Assembly: GCA_029933635.1 (NCBI GenBank)
Contig: JAOZNS010000035.1
Location: 1-14,534, forward strand
Length of the DNA: 14,534 nucleotides
Origin: Candidatus Zixiibacteriota bacterium
Lineage (GTDB): Bacteria > Zixibacteria > MSB-5A5 > SM1-73
Direction: 5' to 3'
The notes beneath the pieces are model-generated. The model was given only the letters and a program-made list of their open reading frames with translations, had not been told where the DNA came from and did not search any database. This document shows, one piece after another, positions 1-7,248 of this stretch (position 1 is the stretch's first letter; every line of letters begins with the position of its first letter). The position numbers and the translations under genes were made by a program.

Positions 1-1549
1 AGATAGCCTCCTCTTGCCCCACGATCCTTTTCTTCAGCTCCATCTCCATTCGGAGAAGTTTTTTTGATTCTTTATCTTCCAACTTGAACAAATGTATACC
101 GGTCATCTTGGAGACCACACAGGCAACATCCTCCGCGGTTAAGGTGACCCGCTCCCTTCCTTTTCCATCATCCCAATCTCTTTTCATCTGCTCCAGCTTC
201 TCCCTTTTAGCCTTCAGCTCATCCCGCAGTTGAGCGGCCCTCTCGAACTCCTGATTTTTTACCGCTTTCTCCTTTTCCCTCTGGATTTTGGCGATTTCCT
301 CCTCCATCTTGTCGAATATCTCAGGACGGGTGCAGGTGGCCAGATGAATCCGCGAGCCAGCCTCATCTATCACGTCAATAGCCTTATCAGGTTGAAATTT
401 TCCCGTGATGTATCTATCTGACAATTTCACCGCCGCATCGATGGCTTCATCCGAGATGATGATCCTGTGATGCTCCTCGTATTTGCTTTTTAACCCGTAT
501 AAAATTTTCCTGGTATCCTCGGCGGATGGTGGATCCACCATTATGGTCTGGAAGCGCCTCTCTAAAGCTCCATCCTTTTCGATGTATTTTCTGTATTCAT
601 TCAGGGTGGTAGCACCGATACACTGGATTTCCCCTCGGGAAAGGGAGGGTTTGAATATGTTGGAGGCATCCAGAGAACCTTCCGCTCCTCCCGCACCCAC
701 GATGGTATGAAGCTCATCTAAAAAGAGGATCACATCCTTGGAGTTTACAATCTCGTTCATCACCGCCTTCATCCTCTCCTCGAACTGACCACGGTATTTG
801 GTTCCGGCCACCAATGCAGCCAGATCCAGACAGACGATCCTTTTGTTCTCCAAGGTTTGGGGCACCTTTCCGGCCACAATTCTTTGGGCCAATCCTTCCG
901 CTATAGCGGTCTTGCCCACCCCTGGCTCCCCAATTAAGACCGGGTTGTTTTTCTTTCTTCGAGAAAGTATCTGCGAGACCCTTTCGATTTCGTTATCCCG
1001 ACCGATGATGGGATCAAGCTTACCTCGCCGTGCCAGCTCGGTTAAATCCCTTCCGAAATGATCCAAAGCCGGTGTTTTGCTTTTCTTTCTTTTTCTGGCA
1101 AAAGACGAAGGCTTTCCGCTTTCTATGTTCTTCAGCTCCTCATATATCTCCTTGTAGTCCACATCATACATGGAAAGAACCTGAGCGGCCACACCCTCCT
1201 CATCCCTCAACATGGCTAAAAGAAGATGTTCGGTATCGATATCCTTTGACCTTAGTGCACGGGCCTCTTGGGCGGAGACCTCCAAAAGTTTTTTTGCTCT
1301 GGCAGTCAGAGGTAGTTGACCCATAGCTAAGGTTCCCCCTGAGGGCTGAACCACATCCTCCACCGACTGCTTGAGCTCATTTAAATCTATGCCGATGTTG
1401 GACAGAATCTCAACCGCCTTCCCCTCTCCCAGGCGGAGAAGTCCTAAAAGCAGGTGTTCTGTTCCGATGTAATCGTGTTTAAGTCTGGCCGCCTCATCCC
1501 GAGCATACTCTATGGCCTTGCGGGCCCTCTCTGTGAACATCTCATTCAT
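1..1549 (-). CDS. clpC: ClpC, AAA+ unfoldase of the Clp protease (N-terminal part, runs off left edge)
   Basis: Hsp100-family AAA+ unfoldase that feeds substrates into ClpP, in the cytoplasm. The 516 codons seen cover two Clp_N repeats (about residues 1-145), a basic linker (about 150-160), and the first AAA+ domain. That domain has Walker A GEPGVGKT at 207-214, a KYRG pore loop at 251-254, Walker B FLDE near 276-279 and an ALERRF arginine-finger region near 328-333. A middle domain follows with a UVR-type helix (about 425-450), which marks ClpC rather than ClpB or ClpA. The second AAA+ domain lies outside the window; the last visible residues, RIVGQEEAI, are its usual lead-in. The ATG at 1547-1549 has GGAGG six bases upstream, and the MNEMFTERARKAI start is typical of the family. 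McsA carries the same UVR motif, and McsB is encoded just upstream. One oddity is that the usual WTGIP motif before D2 reads MTGIH (about 482-486). Confidence 0.96.
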   Translation of the reverse strand, partial: MNEMFTERARKAIEYARDEAARLKHDYIGTEHLLLGLLRLGEGKAVEILSNIGIDLNELKQSVEDVVQPSGGTLAMGQLPLTARAKKLLEVSAQEARALRSKDIDTEHLLLAMLRDEEGVAAQVLSMYDVDYKEIYEELKNIESGKPSSFARKRKKSKTPALDHFGRDLTELARRGKLDPIIGRDNEIERVSQILSRRKKNNPVLIGEPGVGKTAIAEGLAQRIVAGKVPQTLENKRIVCLDLAALVAGTKYRGQFEERMKAVMNEIVNSKDVILFLDELHTIVGAGGAEGSLDASNIFKPSLSRGEIQCIGATTLNEYRKYIEKDGALERRFQTIMVDPPSAEDTRKILYGLKSKYEEHHRIIISDEAIDAAVKLSDRYITGKFQPDKAIDVIDEAGSRIHLATCTRPEIFDKMEEEIAKIQREKEKAVKNQEFERAAQLRDELKAKREKLEQMKRDWDDGKGRERVTLTAEDVACVVSKMTGIHLFKLEDKESKKLLRMEMELKKRIVGQEEAI

Positions 1550-1637
1550 CAGAAACCTCCGCTCCGTTTTCTCTATATTTAAGCCAACCAGCTTTCCGCA
1601 ACTTACCTCCCCGCTTCTACTCCCTTCCTCTATAAAT

Positions 1638-1666
1638 ACATTACGCAAAAAGACTCAAAATGTCAA
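1638..1666 (-). promoter_or_regulatory. sigma-70-type promoter for clpC
   Basis: On the minus strand a perfect -35 box TTGACA (1661-1666) is followed by a 17-base spacer and a -10 box TAATGT (1638-1643), which keeps the key TAnnnT positions. Transcription would start near 1631, giving a leader of about 80 bases before the clpC ATG at 1549. I see neither the paired heptads of a CtsR operator nor a CIRCE palindrome over it. The call rests on sequence match and placement only. Confidence 0.65.
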
Positions 1667-1752
1667 CTTATTTAGCGAAGCCATAGAGAAACAAAGAATT
1701 TTTTGGGCACCTTTGTTAACAATCTTTTTATTCATAAAAAATTTTAACTGGC

Positions 1753-2799
1753 TTACCCCCCCATTTTTGCTCTGACCAGATCTGCCCTCACCCGGTCGCG
1801 TTCGCCCGGCTCCATCCTTCTTTTGAAATATTTCTGCAGATGAGCGGGTTGAGTTAAAGCTAAAATCTCGTTCACCTGGGGAAGGCTCACCATCTTTAAG
1901 ACTCCCATCCCGATCCCCAACCTTATGGCGGAAAGCATATTCAGGACCTCCTCCGAGGTTAAGGTCCTCGCATGTTTTAAGATTCCATAGGCTCGCCAGA
2001 TTTTGTCCTCTATCTGATCCTTAGCCTCTTTAAACAACCGCCTTCGAGCGTTCTCCTCATATTCGATGATCTGTCGAGTAACCCTCTCCAGGCTTTCCAC
2101 TATGTCCTCCTCCGATCGCCCCAAAGTGGTTTGGTTTGAAACCTGAAATAGATTTCCCCACACATCTGAGCCCTCTCCATAGAAGCCCCGCACCACCAAT
2201 CCCAACTTGCTGATCTGAGAAATGACCTTTTCGATTTCTCCAGTGAGCGTGAGCCCAGGAAGGTGGATTAGGACCGAAGCTCGCATTCCAGTTCCGGTAT
2301 TGGTCGGACAAGCAGTAAGGAAGCCAAAAGTTGGATCGAAGGCATACTCTAAGGATCTGGATAACTCATCGTCTGCCTGATCTGCCATCTGAAACGTCTT
2401 GTTCATCTCCAGTCCGGAAGCCAAAGCTTGAATCCTTAGATGATCCTCCTCGTTGACCATCAAGCTTAAGTTTTCCTCTTCACCTATTAGAAGGGCAGAG
2501 AAATCTCTGCAACGCGTGAACTCCAGGCTGACTAAGTGCCTTTCCACCATAAAGGCTCGATCCAGATCATCCATCTGGGCACAGTCTACAAACCTTCCCT
2601 TGCGGAGGTTGGCGCTTTTCTGAACTGCGGTCTTAACGAAAGACAAAATCTTTTCCCGATTCTCCGCATCTGCCCTTGAAGGGAAGGGCAAATTGGCGAT
2701 ATTGCGGGCCAACCTGACCCTGGAAGATAAGACCACCTGCGACTCAGCACCTTCCCCACAGAGCCAAACCGCAGGTCTTTTGGCCATCTCTTCAAACAT
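1753..2799 (-). CDS. mcsB: McsB, protein arginine kinase
   Basis: Phosphorylates arginine side chains of damaged proteins, tagging them for ClpC-ClpP in the cytoplasm. The 348-aa length is close to the usual 350-365. The fold is a phosphagen (guanido) kinase catalytic domain: SSRVRLARN nucleotide-binding motif at 25-33, NEEDH acidic motif at 116-120, and a catalytic-Cys loop CPTNTGTG with Cys164, followed by RAS. The C-terminus keeps the RDxxRA motif (334-339), known in McsB as part of the phospho-arginine allosteric pocket. This separates it from creatine or arginine kinases and suggests an active, self-regulating enzyme. The start MFEEMAKRP is preceded by AAGGAAGG. An internal ATG four codons later is possible but has poorer spacing. 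It lies 22 bases after mcsA, so the two are almost certainly cotranscribed; clpC follows about 200 bases downstream with its own promoter. Confidence 0.95.
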   Translation of the reverse strand: MFEEMAKRPAVWLCGEGAESQVVLSSRVRLARNIANLPFPSRADAENREKILSFVKTAVQKSANLRKGRFVDCAQMDDLDRAFMVERHLVSLEFTRCRDFSALLIGEEENLSLMVNEEDHLRIQALASGLEMNKTFQMADQADDELSRSLEYAFDPTFGFLTACPTNTGTGMRASVLIHLPGLTLTGEIEKVISQISKLGLVVRGFYGEGSDVWGNLFQVSNQTTLGRSEEDIVESLERVTRQIIEYEENARRRLFKEAKDQIEDKIWRAYGILKHARTLTSEEVLNMLSAIRLGIGMGVLKMVSLPQVNEILALTQPAHLQKYFKRRMEPGERDRVRADLVRAKMGG

Positions 2800-2821
2800 A
2801 TTGCCTTCCTTTTTACTTATC

Positions 2822-3322
2822 TCATTTTTTGGTGGTCAAAGCTTTTATTCGGTCTCTAAGTTGGGCCGCTTTCTCGAAATTCTCTTCCTGGACAGCCTTC
2901 TTGAGCTCCTCTAAAAGCTTTGTTTTCTCCCATAGAGGTTTCATCACGTCCTTGCTGGTGTGAGGGAACTTGCCCCGATGTTGAGTGGAACCATGAACCT
3001 TTCGTAAGAGATCGGTAAGCTGATTTCTGAAGGTTTGGTAACAGTTTCCACATCCCAGCCGTCCCACCTTGGTGAAATCGGAAAAACTCATCCCACAAAC
3101 CGGGCAAGGTTTCTCCGATTCTTTAGTGGGCTTTTTTGCTTGAGTTTGACTGAGCATGCTGGCTAAAAACTCAGCTAAGGGAAACGGCACTCCCTCTAAG
3201 GGATTGCGAAATCCCCTCTTCTCTGCACATTCCCGGCAAAGATTTAGAACTGTCTTCTGGTTATTTACTACCTGGGTGAGATGAACCGTAGCTTCCCTTT
3301 TGCCGCAATCCTGACACAACAT
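2822..3322 (-). CDS. mcsA: McsA, zinc-binding activator of McsB with UVR motif
   Basis: Small zinc-finger protein that activates the arginine kinase McsB and helps deliver substrates to ClpC. The 166-aa protein has four CxxC pairs: C3/C6, C29/C32, C73/C76 and C91/C94. They are arranged as two four-cysteine zinc sites joined by a variable linker (about 35-70). A conserved H-x-GK segment lies near 115-118. The C-terminus (about 133-166) is a UVR helix pair with the FEKAAQLRDRIK core, closely resembling the UVR helix in the neighbouring ClpC. The B. subtilis protein is slightly longer (about 185 aa). The ATG has an AGGG-type ribosome binding site (GAGGGAAA) upstream. Its position between lolD (47 bases upstream) and mcsB (22 bases downstream) supports cotranscription and the assignment. 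In Firmicutes this gene usually follows ctsR; here lolD takes that place. Confidence 0.93.
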   Translation of the reverse strand: MLCQDCGKREATVHLTQVVNNQKTVLNLCRECAEKRGFRNPLEGVPFPLAEFLASMLSQTQAKKPTKESEKPCPVCGMSFSDFTKVGRLGCGNCYQTFRNQLTDLLRKVHGSTQHRGKFPHTSKDVMKPLWEKTKLLEELKKAVQEENFEKAAQLRDRIKALTTKK

Positions 3323-3369
3323 ATCGTGTTTCCCTCGATTTTATTTTGAGCCTTTACCTCCCGATATCC

Positions 3370-4056
3370 TTAGCTTGGCATTGCTTTTCCATGAGCCAGA
3401 GTGATTATCCGATGAGCTCTTTGAGCCAAAAGCTGATTATGGGTGGCAATTATGAAGGTGCATCCCTTCTTTCGGTTTAGCTCCGAGATAAGATCATGGA
3501 GTTCCTGCGCGGTGGAGGGGTCTAAGTTTCCGGATGGTTCATCAGCGATCACTATCTGGGGTCGGTTTATCAAAGCTCTGGCCACGGCCACCCTTTGTTG
3601 TTCACCTCCAGAGAGCTCTCCCGGTTTGTGATTCGCCCTATCGGCAAGTCCCACCTCCGAAAGCAGATGCTTTGCCTCCTCTTTAATTGAGTTCCTCTCT
3701 TCTCCAGCAATAAGTCGAGGCATCATGACGTTCTCCAGCGCGGAGAACTCAGGAAGAAGATGGTGAAATTGAAACACAAATCCAATGGTTTTGTTTCTGA
3801 AATATGCCAACTTCTTGTCGCTTAAGGCAAAGACGTCAGTGGAATTCAATCTCACCTTTCCTTTCGTGGGACGGTCCAATGCGCCTAAGATGTGAAGGAG
3901 TGTGCTTTTGCCCACGCCCGATGCCCCCACCACAGATACCATCTCGCCTCGGCTTATCCTAATGTCTACTCCCTTTAATACGTGAAGCGTTTCAGCACCA
4001 GTTTGAAAGCTCTTATGGATGTCTGCGCCCTCTAATACAATATCGTCTTCTTTCAT
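3370..4056 (-). CDS. lolD: LolD-family ABC transporter ATP-binding protein
   Basis: ATPase subunit of a LolCDE/MacB-type ABC transporter. LolCDE extracts lipoproteins from the inner membrane for transfer to the outer membrane. The 228-aa sequence is a complete nucleotide-binding domain: Walker A GASGVGKST at 44-52, Q-loop Q96 in FQFHHLLPEF, signature LSGGE at 148-152, Walker B IVIADEP at 168-174 with the S-G-N-L-D D-loop, and the switch histidine H206. The QFHHLLPEFSALENVMMP stretch after the Q-loop is characteristic of LolD as opposed to other export ATPases. The ATG has only a weak AGGTTG ribosome binding site eight bases upstream. It is the first gene of the unit, behind a strong promoter. 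No LolC/E permease is encoded beside it, so its partner must lie elsewhere, and a MacB- or FtsE-like role cannot be excluded. Confidence 0.88.
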   Translation of the reverse strand: MKEDDIVLEGADIHKSFQTGAETLHVLKGVDIRISRGEMVSVVGASGVGKSTLLHILGALDRPTKGKVRLNSTDVFALSDKKLAYFRNKTIGFVFQFHHLLPEFSALENVMMPRLIAGEERNSIKEEAKHLLSEVGLADRANHKPGELSGGEQQRVAVARALINRPQIVIADEPSGNLDPSTAQELHDLISELNRKKGCTFIIATHNQLLAQRAHRIITLAHGKAMPS

Positions 4057-4141
4057 GCGTTCTACAACCTGGTTATTTTTTATTTCGCCACTTTTTTCGC
4101 CCTATTAAGCATCATCCTCACAACTTTCGCCTCTTTATAGC

Positions 4142-4169
4142 ATTTTAGTCTGAAAAATGGATTTGTCAA
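4142..4169 (-). promoter_or_regulatory. sigma-70-type promoter for the lolD-mcsA-mcsB unit
   Basis: On the minus strand a perfect TTGACA (4164-4169) and a TAAAAT -10 box (4142-4147, five of six matches) are separated by 16 bases. The predicted transcript starts near 4135, about 80 bases before the lolD ATG at 4056. It would drive lolD, mcsA and mcsB, which are tightly packed. No obvious repressor palindrome overlaps it. Confidence 0.65.
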
Positions 4170-4472
4170 CCCCAAATTAACCAGAAAATTTATCAGCCTC
4201 TTTATCCTTTGAATAAGTCTAAGCTAAGTCATCTGCAAGATCATAATAAAAAGTTGTTGATTTTCCGAAGAAAGTATCTATGTTGAATTAACACTGAGCC
4301 ATGTTATGGCTTAAGATATACGAAATTCTGTGTGACGATAATAAATTGAAGGACAAAGAGCGTGGGTAAACTCAAAGAGGCTTCTTTAAAACATTCCTAT
4401 ATTCCGAACCTCGCCTGAACAGTGGGATGGAATATCTAAATCAAGTTGGTTTAAAATTTAATCATCAACCTT

Positions 4473-4483
4473 AAAGGAGGTGA
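4473..4483 (+). promoter_or_regulatory. Consensus Shine-Dalgarno sequence of the VOC gene
   Basis: AAAGGAGGTGA is an almost full-length complement to the 3' end of 16S rRNA. Its GGAGG core lies nine bases before the ATG at 4490 and fixes that start. It is the strongest ribosome binding site in the window, suggesting efficient translation of this small protein. Confidence 0.85.
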
Positions 4484-4489
4484 CAGAAT

Positions 4490-4849
4490 ATGCCCACCAT
4501 AGTTCATTTTGAGATCCCGGCAGATGATGTCGAGCGTGCAAAGAAGTTCTACTCCGATCTTTTTGGATGGAAGGTTGAGAAGGTACCAAACATGGATTAT
4601 TGGATGATTACCACCAGCGGAGAAAAGACGGTGGATGGTGGAATGATGAAGAAAAATCATCCGCAGGAACCAATCACCAACTACATCGATGTGCCTTCCA
4701 TAGATGAATATGTCAAAAAAGTTGAAAAACTTGGAGGGGAGATAGTTGTGCCCAAGAAGGCGGTGCCAAATTATGGGTATTTTGCGGTATGCCTTGACAC
4801 CGAGAAAAACGTCTTTGCCCTTTGGCAATCGAACAAAAGCGCTAAGTAA
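4490..4849 (+). CDS. VOC-superfamily (glyoxalase/bleomycin-resistance fold) protein
   Basis: Single-domain 119-aa member of the vicinal oxygen chelate superfamily; substrate unknown. It shows the two beta-alpha-beta-beta-beta halves: VHFEIPADD-ERAKKFYSDLFGW at about 5-27, with a histidine (H6) at the usual first-strand metal position, and a second half from about 62 (TNYIDVPSIDEYVKKVEKLGG) ending in the GYFAVCLDTEKNVFALWQ strand pair (about 96-113). The last-strand position often held by a metal-ligand glutamate is Gln (Q113). This resembles the many uncharacterised short VOC proteins with a DGGMM-type segment (about 49-53) rather than true glyoxalase I. It stands alone between two long gaps and is probably monocistronic. 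The start is fixed by the strong ribosome binding site. A detoxification or small-molecule-binding role is inference only. Confidence 0.88.
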   Translation: MPTIVHFEIPADDVERAKKFYSDLFGWKVEKVPNMDYWMITTSGEKTVDGGMMKKNHPQEPITNYIDVPSIDEYVKKVEKLGGEIVVPKKAVPNYGYFAVCLDTEKNVFALWQSNKSAK

Positions 4850-5252
4850 GCTCCGGCGGGGTTCGGAAATTCAAAAGTTACACGCAGGTTGATCTTTTCC
4901 ACGGATACCATGCTTTAAGAATTATCACATTGAGATGTTCTAATTCAGTGACCATAGGCTGGACGATTACACTCACTTAAGGATAGAACATTTTCAAACC
5001 CCTCTCCATTCTGGTGGAGAAAAAGAAACAAGGGATAGGGTAAATTGTGGAATGAACGTCCTTGCCTGATGATCTCTTTGATTTTTCAATAGCGCTGGAT
5101 TCATCTATTTTAAGTGCTTCCAACAAATTGGGCAATTACACGGTGAATCCTCTTTCTTTCATCCATTATATCAAATTCAATATGAGCACTTGACCTTCTA
5201 TTGGAGGCAATTTATCTTCTTTTGAGATCCATTTCTCAGGGAGTTTAAAAAT
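4850..5252. other. Intergenic region before the nucleoside phosphorylase gene
   Basis: About 400 bases with no recognisable gene. It holds a perfect hairpin at 5003-5020 (TCTCCA, loop TTCTGG, TGGAGA) followed by A-rich rather than T-rich sequence, so it is not a plus-strand terminator. A candidate promoter for the next gene lies at its right end. Short open stretches on the minus strand around 4980-5160 are broken by stops and match nothing I recognise. Confidence 0.6.
5190..5218 (+). promoter_or_regulatory. Candidate promoter for the nucleoside phosphorylase gene
   Basis: TTGACC (5190-5195, five of six matches to the -35 consensus), a 17-base spacer, and TATCTT (5213-5218) as -10. Transcription would start near 5225, leaving a short leader that carries the AGGGAG ribosome binding site (5238-5243). 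The placement is ideal, but the -10 box is only moderately conserved. Confidence 0.5.
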
Positions 5253-6581
5253 ATGCACATGTATGAGATAATCAGCAAGAAAAGGGATAGAAAAAAGCTT
5301 ACCCCAGAGGAGATAGAGTATTTTATCTCAGGTTATACCAGAGATCAAATCCCGGACCATCAGGCTTCAGCGCTTCTGATGGCTATATTTTTGAACGGAA
5401 TGGATGATGAGGAAACATTTTACTTGACCCGATCCATGATGAACTCCGGGAAGGTGCTGGACCTAAGTTCCGTTCGTGGAGTAAAGGTAGACAAACATAG
5501 CACTGGTGGAGTGGGGGATAAGGTCTCCCTGATACTTGCACCTCTGGTTGCCACATGTGGAGTTAAAGTTCCAATGATTTCCGGAAGAGCTTTGGGTCAT
5601 ACCGGCGGAACTTTAGATAAACTGCAGTCCATTCCAGGCTTTCGCACAGATTTATCCCTGAAAAGATTTGTAAAAATACTTTCTCAGACGGGTGTATGCA
5701 TGATGGGACAGACGGATGAAATTGCCCCGGCTGATAGAAAGATGTATGCTTTGAGGGATGTTACTGCCACGGTCAACTCAATTCCTTTAATCACCTCCAG
5801 CATCATGAGCAAGAAATTAGCCGAGGGAGCAGATGCTTTCGTCTTCGATGTGAAAATGGGAAATGGCGCTTTCATGAAAGAACGAAAGCAAGCCCTGCTT
5901 TTGGCCAAGAGCTTAATTCAGATAGCAAAGAAATTCAAAAAGAAGGCAGTGGCCTTGATAACCGATATGAATGAACCCTTAGGCGAGGCAGTGGGAAACT
6001 CCATCGAGGTGATAGAGTCCATCCGGGCTTTAAAGGGTAAAGCTCCTCCTGATCTTATGAAAGTCACATCAGCTCTTGGCGCACAAATGCTCATCTTGGG
6101 GAAAAAAGCTAAAACAATCGCAGAGGCAAAAAAGAGATTAAGTCAAACGATAGAAAGCGGTGAGGCGCTTCTGAAGTTTCGAGAAATGATCGAAAAACAG
6201 GGTGGTGATCCGAGGGTGATACACGATTTTAGCCTTCTTCCCTGGGCGAAATTTAAGTCGCTGGTCACCTCACATAAGGATGGATATGTCCAATCGATAG
6301 ATACTGAAAGAATTGGGCTTTGTGCCATGAAGTTGGGTGCAGGCAGAGAAAAAAGTGACGACTTGATCGACCCAGGTGCAGGCATATTGGTCAAGAAAAA
6401 GGTGGGAGATGCGGTCAACAAAGGTGAACCTCTGGCGGTAGTCTTTGCTAACAATCTAAAAAGGATAAAAGAAGCCTCCCAACGGATCAGAGGATCTTAT
6501 GATATCCAAAGAAGAAAGACCAGCAGGCTGAAGAAGGTTCTGGTATTTGTTGATGAGAGGAGCCAGATCACTAAAAGCTAG
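5253..6581 (+). CDS. deoA: Pyrimidine-nucleoside / thymidine phosphorylase
   Basis: Catalyses reversible phosphorolysis of thymidine, deoxyuridine or uridine to the base plus (deoxy)ribose-1-phosphate, in cytoplasmic pyrimidine salvage. At 442 aa it matches the family (about 430-440). It has the N-terminal helical lobe, the phosphate-binding KHSTGGVGDK loop (81-90), the family signature SGRALGHTGGTLDKL (110-124), and nucleoside-binding residues R168, S183 and K187 in RDVTATVNSIPLITSSIMSKK. The C-terminal domain follows at about 345-432. The signature's last Glu (KLE in most relatives) is Gln125 here. Motifs cannot separate the thymidine-specific enzyme (deoA) from the broad pyrimidine enzyme (pdp), so the symbol is approximate. 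The start MHMYEII has AGGGAG nine bases upstream. The membrane-protein gene follows after a short gap, probably in the same transcript. Confidence 0.93.
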   Translation: MHMYEIISKKRDRKKLTPEEIEYFISGYTRDQIPDHQASALLMAIFLNGMDDEETFYLTRSMMNSGKVLDLSSVRGVKVDKHSTGGVGDKVSLILAPLVATCGVKVPMISGRALGHTGGTLDKLQSIPGFRTDLSLKRFVKILSQTGVCMMGQTDEIAPADRKMYALRDVTATVNSIPLITSSIMSKKLAEGADAFVFDVKMGNGAFMKERKQALLLAKSLIQIAKKFKKKAVALITDMNEPLGEAVGNSIEVIESIRALKGKAPPDLMKVTSALGAQMLILGKKAKTIAEAKKRLSQTIESGEALLKFREMIEKQGGDPRVIHDFSLLPWAKFKSLVTSHKDGYVQSIDTERIGLCAMKLGAGREKSDDLIDPGAGILVKKKVGDAVNKGEPLAVVFANNLKRIKEASQRIRGSYDIQRRKTSRLKKVLVFVDERSQITKS

Positions 6582-6606
6582 TCCAAAATTGAAAAAGAGG
6601 GGGCTA

Positions 6607-7248
6607 ATGATTGAGACCACGGTGGTGTATGGCCTGATCCTGTTCTATGTCTGGCTGGTATTCCCTTTAGAAAATCTACTTTTTACTCTGGGAGGATTGG
6701 CTTTCGTCCTGGCACTGATTACACTCTCATCTGCCTTTCACGGAAGAACACTTAAAGATGTCGGACTGCGTCGGGATAACTTCTATGGCTCACTTAGGCT
6801 GGTGGGAGCCTTTACCTTAGCATGCGCTGCTGTGCTTCTGCTTGCGGGAATTTTTTTAAAGAGCATATGTTTCAATTCTCTGTTTGTGCCGGATTTTCTG
6901 TTCTATCTTTTGTGGGCATTTTTACAGCAATATACCTTTCAGTCGTTTTTCAATCTTAAATTTTCAGAACTTTTCACCAAACGGTTTCAGACGGTAGTGG
7001 CAACGGCGGTGGTTTTCTCCTCGGTTCACTTCCCCAATCCATTTTTGATGCCCGTAGCTTTTGCGGCGGGGATTTTCTGGTTCTGGTCTTTCCTTAAACA
7101 GCCAAACCTTTTCACCGTCTCGTTTTCCCATGCACTCTTGGGAACCTTGGTCAGATACACCTTGCCTTTATCCCTAACCCATAATTTGAATGTGGGCACC
7201 CTTTACTCCTCACTTCTGCTAACCATGAATATAACACACCGGATTTGA
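6607..7248 (+). CDS. CPBP/ABI-like membrane protein with altered catalytic motif
   Basis: Polytopic membrane protein of 213 aa resembling the CPBP (CaaX protease and bacteriocin-processing, ABI) family of intramembrane glutamic proteases. It has about six hydrophobic segments and a family-like LKDVGLRRDN-SLR linker (about 49-64) between early helices. The three conserved motifs can be aligned but are degenerate. Motif 1, normally EExxxR, reads Q107 Q108 YTF Q112; motif 2 keeps FxxxH (F137-H141); motif 3 keeps a histidine (H175 in SHALLG) but lacks the following Asn. With the catalytic Glu replaced it may be a non-proteolytic relative. I chose the ATG at 6607, with AGAGG six bases upstream, 25 bases after deoA. 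In-frame starts at 6547 (TTG) and 6553 (ATG) would overlap deoA and add a basic N-terminus. Function is unknown; the family link is moderate. Confidence 0.72.
   Translation: MIETTVVYGLILFYVWLVFPLENLLFTLGGLAFVLALITLSSAFHGRTLKDVGLRRDNFYGSLRLVGAFTLACAAVLLLAGIFLKSICFNSLFVPDFLFYLLWAFLQQYTFQSFFNLKFSELFTKRFQTVVATAVVFSSVHFPNPFLMPVAFAAGIFWFWSFLKQPNLFTVSFSHALLGTLVRYTLPLSLTHNLNVGTLYSSLLLTMNITHRI

Larger units (their letters stand above)
4057..4489. other. Intergenic region between divergent lolD and VOC genes
   Basis: About 430 bases with no convincing gene on either strand. It contains the lolD promoter on the minus strand and the VOC gene ribosome binding site on the plus strand. There is also a small perfect hairpin at 4297-4311 (AGCCAT, loop GTT, ATGGCT) without a T-tract, so it does not look like a terminator. 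A TTGATT (4257-4262), 16-base, TATGTT (4279-4284) pair is a weak candidate promoter for the VOC gene. The rest is AT-rich and unassigned. Confidence 0.6.

Noticed and set aside
1644..1666. CtsR-type operator overlapping the clpC promoter
   Set aside because: GACTCAAAATGTCAAC superficially resembles CtsR heptads, but the direct GGTCAAA repeats with correct spacing are absent.
4451..4828. Open frame on the minus strand across the VOC gene
   Set aside because: It is antisense to the well-supported VOC gene, has no ribosome binding site, and its translation resembles no protein family I know.
5003..5020. Hairpin TCTCCA-TTCTGG-TGGAGA as a terminator for the VOC gene
   Set aside because: The downstream sequence is A-rich on the plus strand and there is no T-tract on either strand, so it does not fit an intrinsic terminator.
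4980..5160. Possible degenerate minus-strand gene upstream of deoA
   Set aside because: Stretches such as LPNLLEALKIDESSAIEKS are open but lack a start and ribosome binding site, are interrupted by stops, and match nothing recognisable.
6547..6606. Upstream TTG/ATG starts for the CPBP-like gene overlapping deoA
   Set aside because: They lack a good ribosome binding site, whereas the ATG at 6607 has AGAGG at good spacing and begins directly with the first membrane segment. The longer form cannot be fully excluded.
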